DNA from: Cryphonectria parasitica EP155
Taxonomy: Eukaryota; Ascomycota; Sordariomycetes; Diaporthales; Cryphonectriaceae
Direction of reading: 5' to 3'
NCBI RefSeq assembly: GCF_011745365.1
Contig: NW_024468909.1
Location: forward strand, 4,712,001 to 4,776,000
DNA: 64,000 bases
The notes below the pieces were generated by a model. That model did no database searches. It had not been told where the DNA came from and saw nothing but the letters and a program-made list of their open reading frames with translations. Below, piece by piece: positions 21,077-33,000 of this stretch; within the stretch, counting starts at the first letter, position 1, and every line of letters begins with the position of its first letter. The position numbers were made by a program, and so were the translations under genes.

Positions 21077-23545
21077 TCAATCCTCAGAGGCTTTGCAGGC
21101 GGCGATGATGCTATACTCCCAGTAGGTCTTGTGCTCAACGCACTCGTCGACAATCTCGGGTATCTCCCACCACCAATTATCGCCCGTGACGAACGAGCCC
21201 CAGATCTCCTGCCACAGCAGACGGCCGACCGTGGTGCGCAGCTCCCGAGTGATGGACGGGGTGTCCGACCCGGTGCTGCTGCTGCCACCACCGCCACCAC
21301 CGCCACCACCGCCACTGCCGCCACTGCCGCCACTTTGGTGGTGACCCCCTTGAGAGACGGCGAGGAACCGCGCGTTGGTGATGATGCTCCCCTTACCGCG
21401 CAGCCTGGCCTCCTCAAGCCAGACGGGGAAGTTCCTACTCGGGTGGCCGACCCTGAACTGTAGCTCCAGGTTAAACACCAGGTTGCCGTCGATCCAGCTC
21501 TGCAGGAGCGGGCCCATGGACCGGGCTACAGGCCACGGGTCGATGATGACCATGTGCAGGTAGCCTCCGGAGGCGAGGATGCGGTGGATGCCCTGCAGCA
21601 GTTTGGGGATCTCGGCGGACGGCAGGATGGAGGTCATGAGCAGGCACGAGACGGAGGAGAAGGACTCGGTGGCCAGGGCGAGCATCGAGACCGAGATGGT
21701 CGGGCAGATGATGGGGTGGATGTTTGGGTAGTGCTTGTGGCTGAGGGGCTCGGGCGAGAGGTGGTAGACTGGGGTCGAGATGTTAATTCCTGCCAGGTAT
21801 GATGCGGTGGCTTGTGATGTGCCGCGTCAGCAGAGAGTCCAGAGCGGAGTAGGATGAATGGAATGAGAGCCCTACCTGAGCTCTCAAACAGAGCAAGAAC
21901 CTTCTGAACGCTGGGCCTCACAGCCGGTCCGGACAGTTGGTCCTCGGGAACCCAGATCGTCTCCATGTTGTAGAGAGCAGTCAGCAGCCAGCGCTTCCTC
22001 TCCATCTCTCGCTCCTTGTAAACCAACGCGACATCGTTGGCTCGCTGCGCATCGGTGCGTTGGTGGTGATCATCTGCGTACGCAGCACTCTGGATAGTAG
22101 TAACAGGAATGTTGCTGGTCACCCCTCTCTGGCCGTTGAGATGCATCAAAACGACCCTGGGCGAGGCACGCAACATGCGCTCCGTCTCGCGCTGCACGTG
22201 GGCGATATCCAGTGTAGCGGAGGCGTGCTGGTCGGATGCTGCGGGGTCGAAGGACTCCTCAGGAGGGCCCGAGAGGGCAGACTCAGTCGAGCTGATGGCC
22301 CAGTCGTTTGGGGCCTTCCAGGTGTCTGGCTTTTCGGTCGGCCGCATCGTGGCTGGGGAGATGGCGGGCGCGCTCAGCTTGGGACGGGTGTGGACGCGTT
22401 TCTGGTGGTGTGGCTGCTGCTTGGCGCAAGAAGGGCCGGCCTCCACACTCTTAGCATCGGAGGAGCCTTCTGCGATGACAGGCAGGGTGTGCGACTCGTC
22501 GATGTTCTTCTGGAGGGATGTTTCGACCGCGGGAGGTAGGTGAACCACTTCGGAGAAGTTCGTAGGAGTCTGCGAGGCGCTATGAAGTGTTAACCATCGA
22601 AGCTCACTATAGCATATCTTTTCGTTCGCTTACGGTGACTTGGAAGAGGATGGTCTGGATGGCGGGCGGTGGTCATCATCTCCAGCAGAGATGTAGACTT
22701 GGGACACAAGAAAGTCGCTGTGCTCCTGGGTCCGGTCTCTGATGGTGGTCACGGTGGTCTTGGTGATCATGGAACACCCATCCGTGAGCTCCTGGTATAG
22801 ACTGGTACGGCCTGGCTGGGGATTCGTTATATCACAACCAAAGAGGGAGCCGCCAGGAGCGCGTTCGCCCTCGTCAAGCTTACTGAAGACAGAGTCTGCG
22901 AAACCTGGTCTCCTTTTAGCCATGCTGTTCGCGTTGTTATTGCCCATGTTTGCATTAATGACAGTAATGCAGGGCGTTCAGAAACAGCACTGACAAGAAA
23001 AGGCGTTGCCAAAAAAAAAAATTTCTTGCAGAGTAACGACACTGTGCAAGAAGGTGAACGAACGGGTGACTAAACTCACTGGAGAAGCGCTTAGACGGAA
23101 GCCCTGGTGAATCTTCCACTCCACCGCCACCTGTGTCTGGCCGTCTGCTGCTGGATGACACTGACACCCTCTCATCACCAAGCTTCTCGTCGATCGTCGG
23201 AGACCGCAGCGACGAGCTTGCCACCGACTTGGCGTTGCCTTTGCGCGAGGATGACGAGCCGCCCTTGTGGCGATGTTTGCCACCAAAGAAGCCGAACTGC
23301 TTGTCCACAGAGGACACAGAGGTGCGCACCGATCCAGACGTCCGAGTGCCGCCGCCCTGGCTCAGGTGGTCGTCCAGCTTCTGGTACTGCTCGCTGTCGT
23401 CATCCTCATTCAGGCTGCTCGCGGTGGCGGCGTCCTTGTGGCCGTCCTTTTCCTTGCCTTTGCCCTTGCCTTTCTCCTTCTGCTTCCTGGCCCTACGGTC
23501 GCCAACGGACTCCCTGTTAGGGTCGCTCCAGTCGACGTCAAACAT
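21077..23545 (-). CDS. Methyltransferase-like protein with disordered N-terminus
   Basis: Exons on the minus strand are 23080-23545, 22634-22904, 21876-22579 and 21077-21789, giving 717 residues with closed phases (introns 175, 54 and 86 nt). The first 300 or so residues are low complexity (Lys/Gly-rich, Ser-rich). The second half resembles a class I SAM methyltransferase: LLQGIHRILASGGYLHMVII is the usual region after the SAM site, followed by DPWPVA and LEEARLRGKGSII, and the C-terminus holds WWWEIPEIVDECVEHKTYWE. The standard glycine-rich motif I (xDxGxGxG) is not visible where expected, near VQKVLALFESSGINISTPVY. A poly-glycine run of about 10 interrupts the domain. It may be a divergent or inactive methyltransferase. 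Substrate is unknown. Confidence 0.72.
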
Positions 23546-25570
23546 CCTGGATCGATCGTCACCTGGCTTCTAGTCTGTGTGTCGACGCATTTGGGATGAT
23601 GTTTTCCTCTTTCTATTTCTGGCCGCTGAGCTGAAGCTGGGGACTGAGCTTGTAGTAAACGATCGTAGGTTCTAATAGGAGGTGAATCTTCTTCGTAGTG
23701 GTTGAAGTGGTAGGGAAGGAAAGAAAGAGAAAAATGTGCTACAAATGATAGATCATTTTGGGCCATCGATGTCGCCTCAAACTTGATGGAAGGGCGCGGT
23801 GTGTTGTGTGACAGATAAGCTCTCAGCTGTTAGTCAGCTTCTCATCAAATGGAAAAAAAGGGGGGAGAGGGGGAATTGACTGACATACTTGGTTATTGGG
23901 GGGAAAGGGATGTCTGTGCAAGACAGCAGACACATGAAAGTGACGATGAGGCGGTGATGTGACCAAGTTGCTTTATCTTGCTCAAGTTGAAAGGAACATG
24001 AGATGGTCCTTGAGACCACATGTCTAGAAATGTGGTTAGGAAAGTGCTCAAGATATTGCAAATATGCTCATACATTATGCCCTTACTGATGCAAGGACGC
24101 GTTTCTTCAAACAAAGTTGTCCGAGAGGTGCGGAGGAAGAGAAATGGGATGAGGATAGCATAGGCAGGGTTGCCCAGGCTGGCGTGTGCGAAGTTGTAGC
24201 AAGGCTGTACACAGAGAGCCATGAAAACTTCTAAGTACACAAGGCTGAGAATATCTCAGGGCGCCGAAAGAGAAAATGAGCACAACAGGTTCCTAATAAC
24301 AGGAGTGGGAGGGTGGATACTTAGATAATTCTCCAAGGACCGACTACCTGCGAAAGGTTGATAGCAAGTTGTGTAAAAACCTGAACACTGTATAAAACAA
24401 GGAAAAAGGAACATAGAAGCTGCTGAATCAAGCTTTAGGTAGATAAGAAGTCAATTTTTCTCTCCCTAGTAGGTCTTGGAGTCAAGCCCAGCATCACCAC
24501 CAGGACAGCTTTCCCAGGGCAGATGAAGGTTCTGTCAATGCGATTCATACAAAAGCCACAGAGACACTCGGCAGCCATTGCATCATCTTACACATATAGG
24601 ACCTGAAATGTTTTGGGGTGCTCTGAGAGATCTCGATCAACACTGATCAGCCTGCTCAAGTAGACAAGGATTCTGAGGCCCAACGTCAAAGGAATAATCC
24701 TGGAGTAAGAACCAAGAGGCTGTCGTCATCTTACATCTAGCGCATGGGGCCTCTCATTCGGGGAGCAGCTATAATTTTCTGTACAAAACACTCACCCTCT
24801 TCTAGTATTGCTACTTGTATCTTGTCAGAAGAATGTTGTTGTTGACATTACTATAGGTTAAAAACAGGGCTTCGAATAATATCATGTATAGGTAGACCTA
24901 GAGGGTCTAGAAGTGGAAATCCTCATGCGGGTCAAAGACTCATCAGAGCCAAAGTCGTGAGATTGTCTATGACTCAGTAGTAATAGAGAATAGGCACTTA
25001 CTTACCCTATGGATTATAGATTGGTCAATGTCTGCATGCTGCATCTTGCCTCGTAAGTACATCTGCCAAAAGCCGTCAGTCACAGTAGGAAGTTTGAGTC
25101 AGCGGACCGAACCCGTCCGTCCACGGATGTCATTGCGTTGATACATGGCATCCAGATATTATTCCGCAAGGATCCTTTCCTCATGCAACAAACCGAGTCT
25201 TTGTCTTTCGTATTCACCTAGTAGTTCCCACGTCTCGTCCATTCCATTCTCGCTGCCCAGCTTCCAATCTCGGAAATAGAAACGTCGCACAACTTCCATA
25301 ATCACTGTACATACAGATTTTTGAAGCCTTATGCCCCGAATTCGAGCCTCGAAGAAGGCCTCTCACTGTCCCTTCCAAAGCCATCATACGCCCAGTTCCA
25401 TTGAGCAAAAAAGAAATCAGCGGCATTGAAAAACGCTAGACAGCTCCACACTGCGGACATTGTATGCAAATAGGTATGACAAGACGCCCGCACCCGAAGC
25501 CACTACCGCCCGTGTCCAAAGCAAAAGGAAGACGGCAAACTTGTTGTCAGATTCTCGCCCGAGAGTGGAG

Positions 25571-25601
25571 AGAGACACACACACACAGAGAGAGAGAGAG
25601 A
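25571..25601. repeat. Compound (AC)n(AG)n microsatellite
   Basis: An AC run passes directly into an AG run, about 31 bases in all, with no visible coding role. Confidence 0.9.
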
Positions 25602-26807
25602 CGGGAGGCCAGGACGTTTGCGCTTAGATCTCGTCATCTGAATCTGTCAACACCAGCGGTTGCATGGCCCGAGTGTGCTACAGGTACATGGCACGGTATT
25701 CCTGGGCCAGTGTCAGGCTGGCTGTTTTCTCACCGATTTTTCCTGTTGTCAAGTTGAATGCCATATAGTCTAGTTCACTTCTCCATGGGCGCTCCTGTGG
25801 AGGCATTTGTAACCGAAGCTTAGCGCCGGCAGCCTCGAGTTTCCTGCCTCCCGGGAGTGACAGCTCCGTGATCTCGTCTATCCAGTGTGAGGCAGAGGAC
25901 TATCTACAGACCTGATGAAAACGTTCTTCTTGGGAAAACCATCATCCCTCGTAAACTGCCCTGTGAGCTTCACAATCCTGCCAAGAAGGAAAAGAGTCAA
26001 TCACTGAGCACGGGCTCCCCAATATCTCGCTTCTTCAGGTCCTGCGTGAACTCGGAGATCACGGCACCAACCTCTCCGAGGTGCAGCACATGGACAGAAG
26101 ACACAAACTCTTCGAAGCGCTAGTTAATCGACACCGCTTTCGTGAAATTTCTCTCTCTCTTGGCCTTGGTAACACTCGCACAAGACATTGAGGCCTGCAA
26201 GTGCTCGGCTGAGCCCCTCCGCCGGTGGCAGGGCTCGGGTAGTTCATCCACTCAACTTCCGCCATCCGGAATCCACCGTGTTCTGGTCAATAGTCTCGTC
26301 TCGGAAGCACGGTGAGCTTGATTCCAAGTCAACGGCCGACAGCCACAGCACAGGGTACAAAAGAAGGGGAGAGAGAAAGGAGGAACCGAAGACGGATGCC
26401 TCGAGGGGTGGATTATGATGTATCTTGATCCGGACTTTGCATGACCGCCTCGCGCAGGCTGCAGCCATCCATAGGCCATGGCCGCCATATTCGTCCTCTT
26501 CAGGATAGCCGAGTTTTGATGGCGACCCCGTGGTGGAAGCCACTAGCTGGGAAGGCACAGAACATGGGCGGCCGCATTAGATTATGGTGAGTCTCGTTTG
26601 TTTCTGGTAATTAGGGGCCCTCATCACGACGCAATGGTAGCAGCCGCCATCAGAACCAAACGCGGCCCGTCGGTTGGCTATCTCTGGTGGTTTCCACACA
26701 CACTCTCTCTTTCTTGCGATGCATAGCATGAGCAGGGTCGCGGTAACCTCAAGCCCGTCACTCACGAGATCGGTCTCACGACGACCTCATGCTGCTAACT
26801 TGCACGT

Positions 26808-26810
<3 letters not shown>

Positions 26811-26838
<28 letters not shown>
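26811..26838. repeat. (GA)14 microsatellite
   Basis: Uninterrupted GA dinucleotides over 28 bases in intergenic DNA. Confidence 0.92.
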
Positions 26839-26840
<2 letters not shown>

Positions 26841-28216
26841 CGGCAGCATTTGCTGAATGCCCGGAAGGGAGAAAAGGGAGGGAGTACAGACGCATGCAGT
26901 GCTGCATGTACATGTATGTTGCGCCTTGCTGCGTGCGGTAAGCGAGTTTGCCACGATACAGAGCTGCGCAATCCCGATCCAGCATGTCCGTGTTGCTGTC
27001 TGTGAGACGTGAGAAACTTTGCGCAGATCGCACCAACAGGAGCCTCACCCCTTTCTTTTCTTTTCTTTCCTCTCTCCCCTATGGTGGAGTCTATCCGAGG
27101 GAACCGAAATCAGAGTCTCAAATGCTGGTCTCAATATTTTTGCTGGGAGGTTCAAGGGCTCGGCCAATTGTGTACGCCAACGAGCAGAATGCCCTATTTC
27201 GGTGATGATCTTCTTGTTCAGACATAGCTAACAAGGCAGACAAATGACAACTGTCCAAGTGGTTCTTATGGTAGTTACTGGTGATACACGCAGAATGAAG
27301 CAAGACATACCTGTAGAATGATGACCCGCCCCCTTGGATAGGTGAATCAGGCAATGGTAACCGTGGTTTCTCTTGTCGAATGAGGTCAACTTCAAGGAAA
27401 GAAAAAAAAATCCCACCTTCTCGGCATGATCCTTCCGGATTGGTCAGAGTCAGTGTCTCTTGTTTTCACCGTCGGCCGCCGAGGATGACTTCCGTTGACC
27501 GTGCTACCCAGTAAGGTGTCAGAAAGCATTGGGTAACATGAGAAGTCCATCGATAGTGCAGAATGGACAAGATGTAGCCGGGCCCCAGCTGCGTCCTCAA
27601 GCCACCGAATCAACGCTCTGTCGTCGTGTTACTGCAGGCCCATGCTCTAAAGTTCTGGGACTCGGCCTCGAGAGTAGCTAGGTTTCTGGTCCTTGTCTAT
27701 CAACAGCTTGTTCTGTTTTCCCTCCTCCTCCGTTCGTATCGTCTCCCAATTTCAAAGCAACATCTCTCAGTCGAGGCCTGGCCCGCGGCTATTGTTGCTG
27801 CTCGGAGTTTCACACACGAATTTGGATTCTAGCATACGTCAAGTACACTAGTCGAATCGCTGATGATTCTATGGACTAGAATTGGTATGTTTAAGAGCCC
27901 CTGCATAAGGCGGAACCGCCATACTGCGACATCTGAGATCCCAATGACATGATAATCCAGTTCTAATATCACAACCCGTTCTAATCTTCGATTTCAAATA
28001 GGCTCACGACGCATTGTGGGGAATCGTCACACAGACAACCGATTCTGATTCAAAAACTGTCTCTGCTCTTCTTTTCTGCGTGCCTGAGGTCTTTTGCCGT
28101 ACACGAGCATCGTTCTCCCCACTTGGCCGTGTTCGTTCCATTCCTCCTTCCGCTGATTCTCTTGTGGTCTCTCAGTCGTTCCTTGAACAACCTTCGACGC
28201 CTTATTCTTCTTCTCC

Positions 28217-30763
28217 ATGAAGGATAGATGTCACGCTGATTGTGTCCTCGAGGGCATTATGGAACTTCAAGACGGTGACAACGAGCATGAGGGCCAGCAG
28301 CCAGACCGCTATGTCTACGGCCAGAGCTTCATGGCAAGGACCTTTGGCCGGGTCATGGACATGCTCAGAGGCTTCGAGACCTCTGTCAACCAGTCGACAT
28401 TCGGTCGGGTCTTCAGGCTGGGCGGATCTGGTCACGTAAGTGACTTCAAATACATGGAATGGTGACACCGTTTCGATTAGGCATACTAACGTCTTTTCCT
28501 CAATTCGGTGCAGCCGGACCAGATCCAAGGCGCCAGCTTCTACACCGAGATCCGAGCAGGCTTGACAACTTTTGCGACCATGGCGTATATCATTGCTGTT
28601 AATGTATGTGAGGCAGGGGAAAAGAAGAGAAGAAGAAGAAGACAAAAAGAGAAAAGGGAATCGTGCTCTTGTTATGCTCCTTTAAGTCACTGACTTTGTC
28701 GACTCCAGGCCGACATTCTTTCGGAAACGGGTGGTACCTGCGTATGTGAGAAACCTCTCACCGCAGCGGGGACCTGTGCAAATGAGACGGAATGGCAGTC
28801 CTGTGCAAATGGTGAGAACGTGCCTTGCCCGTAGTCACGAAGAGAAGGCAAAGACGTGCTGACGAAGCCATATATAGTCGTCAAGCAAGACCTCATAACA
28901 GCGACGGCGGCACTATCAGGACTGGCCAGTATCCTCTTTGGCTTTTTCACCAATCTCCCTGTCGCACTGGCGTATGTCGTCAACTAGACGTCCCTTACCC
29001 CCGGCCCCCCCGAGCTTTCGGAAGACCAAGCTGACTGAAGATACAGCCCCGGTATGGGTTTGAACGCCTATTTCGCCTTTCAATGCGTCGGAATCCGCGG
29101 GACAGGCTCTGTCCCATACTCTCTTGCACTGACTGCAGTGTTCGTCGAAGGCTTTATCTTCATCGTGCTTGCACTGACTGGCATGCGACACTGGCTGGTG
29201 AAAATCATACCCGGGACGATTAAAACAGCTAGCGGCGTTGGTATAGGTCTCTTTCTGACCATGGTAGGGATGTCGTACTCTGAAGGCATCGGTATCATCA
29301 CCGGCAATCCATCGACGCCTCTGACGATTGCGGGTTGTGACGCGGCGTACCTCGATCCCAAGACCGGGGCGTGTACAAGCAATCTGATGACGAGCTCCAA
29401 GATGTGGCTCGGTATCACGTGCGGTGGTCTCCTGACAGCCTTTCTCATGGCATTTCGGGTCAAGGCCGCCATCATCATCGGCGTGGCGCTCGTCTCGATC
29501 TTATCCTGGCCGTAAGTCCTGCCAGATTCTGTTTCCCATAGGTGGGCGTGTGCAAAATCTAACGTGTGCCAGCCGCAATACACCGTTCACGTACTTTCCC
29601 AACACAACTGAAGGCGACGAGCGCTTCGCCTTTTTCAAAAAGGTTGTCTCGTTCCACCCTATTACCCACACATTGAATGCGCAACAGTGGGACCTCTCCG
29701 GTAGCTATGGTGCCTCCTTTGCCCTAGCGCTTTTTACCTTCTTGTACGTCGACATCATCGACTGCACAGCAACCTTGTATTCCATGGCAAGATTTTGCGG
29801 CCGCGTGCAGCAGCAGAAGGACCGGCCCAAGAAGCGTGGATCAAGCAGCGACGGAGACTTTCCCAGGTCGACGGTCGCGTACTGCATTGATGCCGCGTGT
29901 ATCTCGATCGGTTCGCTGTTGGGGTGCTCGCCTGTTACAGCTTTTATCGAGAGCGGTGCGGGTATCGCCGAGGGCGGGAGGACCGGATTGACAGCCATGG
30001 TAACAGGGCTGTGTTTCTTGATATCCGTCTTCTTTGCACCGATTTTTGCTTCCATTCCGCCTTGGGCGACGGGCTGCACGTTGATCTTGGTGGGTATCTT
30101 TCCTCCCATACTTTTGACCAAGGTCAACGCAAATGCTGACATCTGTTAGGTTGGTTGCTTGATGATACGCCAGGTGTCGGCTATCAATTGGAGTTATATC
30201 GGCGATGCCATCCCTTCCTTCGTGACCATAGCCTTCATTCCCTTCAGCTACAGCGTAGCGTACGGCCTCATTGCGTAAGTCGCTACTTTCCTGGGTCGAC
30301 TGCATTGCTCCTCATGCTGACCAAGAGGTGCAGTGGTCTCTTCATCTACGCCGTCCTCAACGGCATGATAGGGGCCGTCATGTTCCTGAGCCGCGGCGCA
30401 CACGAGCCCAAGGACTACCACCGGCGGGAGTACTGGACATGGAAGCCCGCGGGAGAGAAGCCGTGGATCTTTCGGATCTTCACCAAGGGCCGTTTCTGGG
30501 AGGACGAACGGCGCAAGACGCGGCGGTCCCAGGAGAGCGCCAAGGAGGCGTGTGACGCGTTCGCAATGTCCGAGGTGGACCTGGATTCTATGAGGACCTC
30601 GAGAATCGCGACCTCGTTCGCTGCGTCCTCACAGAGAATTTCGGCCGGGGCGGCGGACGAATCGGGCGCTCATGGGCTGGGGGAGATCGGGAGCGACGGC
30701 GAGACGCACGAGCTGGACATTGTGGTCGTTCCGAAGCAGGTGGCCCAGGTGTCTCATGAGTAA
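28217..30763 (+). CDS. azgA: AzgA-type adenine/guanine/hypoxanthine transporter
   Basis: Plasma-membrane proton symporter for adenine, guanine and hypoxanthine, of the AzgA-like (NCS2-related) family. Eight exons: 28217-28435, 28514-28603, 28709-28811, 28878-28971, 29047-29511, 29573-30089, 30150-30274 and 30334-30763; 680 residues if the first ATG is used. Signatures are TFATMAYIIAVNADIL in the first helix, TGGTCVCE, APGMGLNAYFAFQC, LYVDIIDCTATLYSMARFCG and GCSPVTAFIESGAGIAEGGR. Many helices cover residues 110-560, followed by a charged cytosolic tail. Intron 1 has a perfect TACTAAC branch site. Later in-frame ATGs at 28259 and 28331 are also possible starts and would give an N-terminus closer to known AzgA. 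A GATA site upstream fits nitrogen control, which is inferred only. Confidence 0.95.
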
Positions 30764-31526
30764 AAATGGACATAGGGGCCACTTCTGAAACTCATCATCG
30801 AAGGGCCAAACCAAACAATGGCAGCAGATGTAGAAGGAGGTGACCACTGACAAAGTTCAAGACAGCATCAGCAGCCTCAGTCACCCCTTCACAGCTTTTG
30901 ATTTAGTCACCGGGGTCTAGAGCTCTGCTACTGGCGCAGGTTCTTGTCCAGGGCCAGCTGTTGTTGATGGGATCTTTCTACACGAAGAGACGGTAAATGA
31001 ATTATGGCATGTTATAGGATGGGAGGCATGTGAAGATGATGAAAATGTGAAGCATAAGATATTTTGGCAGGGATTGTCAGAGATAGCTCTGTGCAGGATG
31101 CTGCCTGTAGGACTTGTATTAATAAACGTCATGAGAGGTGCAAGACATGTTCAAAGCCAGTAAGAGCAATAAATCAAGTGAGATTGGCAAGAAGGAAGGG
31201 GTGGTTATCAGAAAGCTTCCTGAGGCGCGGTGGCTTATGTCAGCATCAAGTGGTACTGTACTTGATTGCTTTTGGCGGCGCTCTTTATGACGGAGCTAGA
31301 ACTTTGGAGCTGCTCTGACAAGCATTCAAGCTCTCCAACCTCGCCACAGAATCATCACAAGCATAGCTTCCTGCTCTTCCCTCTGGGTGATTGGGGTTGC
31401 TACAGTACTCTCTCGTTTCCTTCTCTTTCTGCTAGTGGCTGTGCTGCTCTTTATCCTGGGCGCTCCCTTCCACGCTCCCTCCATTATCCCGCGCACGAGG
31501 TGCCTCCGTTGCCTCAAACCATCAAG
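30764..31526 (+). other. Intergenic between azgA-like gene and UCH37
   Basis: The left half is 3' flank of the transporter. The right part, from about 31320, is pyrimidine-rich (TCTCTCGTTTCCTTCTC) and runs into the UCH37 start, so it is probably its promoter and 5' leader. No other gene is visible. Confidence 0.6.
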
Positions 31527-32706
31527 ATGAGTGGCGGTTGGAATACCAGTAAGTTTTGTTGCTCTCCATTCTCCTGGCAACAATAGAGATCACTCAAATG
31601 CTAACTTTGCCTGTAATAGTTGAGTCCGACGCAGTATGTGGACACCGCTTCCTTGACCCGTTTTCGCCCTATACCAAGGCGTTGCCTGCTCGCCCGCGCC
31701 CCGTGTCTTACACCACGACATCCAGCTTGCATGCGCTAACCGTTCACAGGGCGTCTTCACTTTTCTTCTCGAGAACCTCGGCGTTAAAGATGTGCAATTC
31801 GAGGAGCTGATCAGTATGGATCCCGAGGCCCTTGCCCAGCTGCACCCGGTCTACGGCGTCATCTTCCTCTTCAAGTATCCGACAGACACCCCGTATACGT
31901 CCGCGGAGAAGCCCCTCGAAGGCACCTTCGACCACGATGCCGCGGTGAATCTCTGGTTCGCCAACCAGACCATTCAGAACGCCTGTGGGACCCAGGCCGT
32001 CCTCTCCGTGCTCATGAACAAACAGAATAAGCAAAGCCCTGAAGGCCCAGAGGCGGGATACATTGATGTCGGCGAGCCACTCCGCGAGTTCCACGACTTC
32101 ACAGAGAGCCTCCCTGCTGAGTTCCGCGGCGAGGCTCTGTCCAATAGTGTATTGATTCGAGACGTGCACAATGCGTTTGCGAAAAGCCAACCATTCGTGG
32201 ACGAGACCCAGCGCCAAATCGGCGAGCCAGAGGATGTCTACCACTTCATTGCTTACACACCCATCGGCGGCACGCTGTACGAGATGGACGGTCTGCAGCC
32301 TGCGCCCATTAGCCACGGGCCTTGCACCCAGGAGCAGTTTCCCGCGATAGTCATGGACGTCCTGCAGCGAAGGATCAACCGTTACGACACTGCTGAGATT
32401 AGATTCAATCTCTTAGCCATGGTGCGCGACCTGCGCATTCGCGCCAATGAGATTGGTGACGCGGAGTTGCTCGAGCGTGAGGGGCAGAAGCGTTGGGATT
32501 GGCAATTCGAGAACGCTCTGCGGAGGACCAACTTGATTGGCTTTGTGGGAGAGGTGCTGAAGGGAGTAGTGGCCGACAAGCTGAAGACGGGCGGCGAGGA
32601 TGCCTACCAAAAGTGGGTGGATGCTGGGCATTCGAAGATGAAGCAGCGGATAGACACCAAGAAGAAAAAGACAGGTATGGCGGAGGATGTAGAGATGGGA
32701 GGTTGA
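31527..32706 (+). CDS. Ubiquitin C-terminal hydrolase, UCH37/UCHL5 type
   Basis: Cysteine protease of family C12 that removes ubiquitin; UCHL5/UCH37 homologues act at the proteasome (via Rpn13) and in INO80. Exons are 31527-31548, a 14-base microexon 31620-31633, and 31750-32706; 330 residues. The spliced N-terminus WNTIESDAGVFTFLLENLG matches the family only when the microexon is included. The catalytic set is present: Gln85 and Cys91 in QTIQNACGTQAVLSVLMN, His177 in DVYHFIAYTP and Asp192 in LYEMDGL. The C-terminal ULD-like helix region (residues about 235-320) ends in a Lys-rich tail. Both introns have GCTAAC branch sites. It is convergent with the ankyrin gene, with 294 bases between stops. 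Confidence 0.96.
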
Positions 32707-33000
32707 ACGGAAGGAAACATCATGAACGCCGAGGCCGATGATGGGCAGGTTTAGACAACTCGTCGGCGACCTATATTTATACCCCTGAAGGACGCATTCT
32801 CTCTTTCCGCTACTCCTTTGAGCTCATTGCACAGCGGAGACATGACGACGGAGCAGGCCGGCGGGCGGCAGTTGGTGACAACAAAAACTTCTCTGTGCAT
32901 TGCGAGATGGAGCTGACGTTTCTTAGATGCCTACTGTTCACCAAGCCACCGCTGTTGTACCCATTGCTTGCTCAGTCTCGAAAACAAGGACCAGCTTTCC

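Larger units (their letters stand above)
23546..28216. other. Long interval without a confident gene
   Basis: About 4.7 kb. It includes the 5' flank of the methyltransferase-like gene on the left and of the purine transporter on the right. Simple repeats lie at 25571-25601 and 26811-26838. A 47-codon minus-strand ORF starts at 24578 with four cysteines in its first 20 residues, too short to trust. A TGATAA (GATA-type) site is at 27950-27955, upstream of the transporter. I see no supported gene. Confidence 0.45.
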
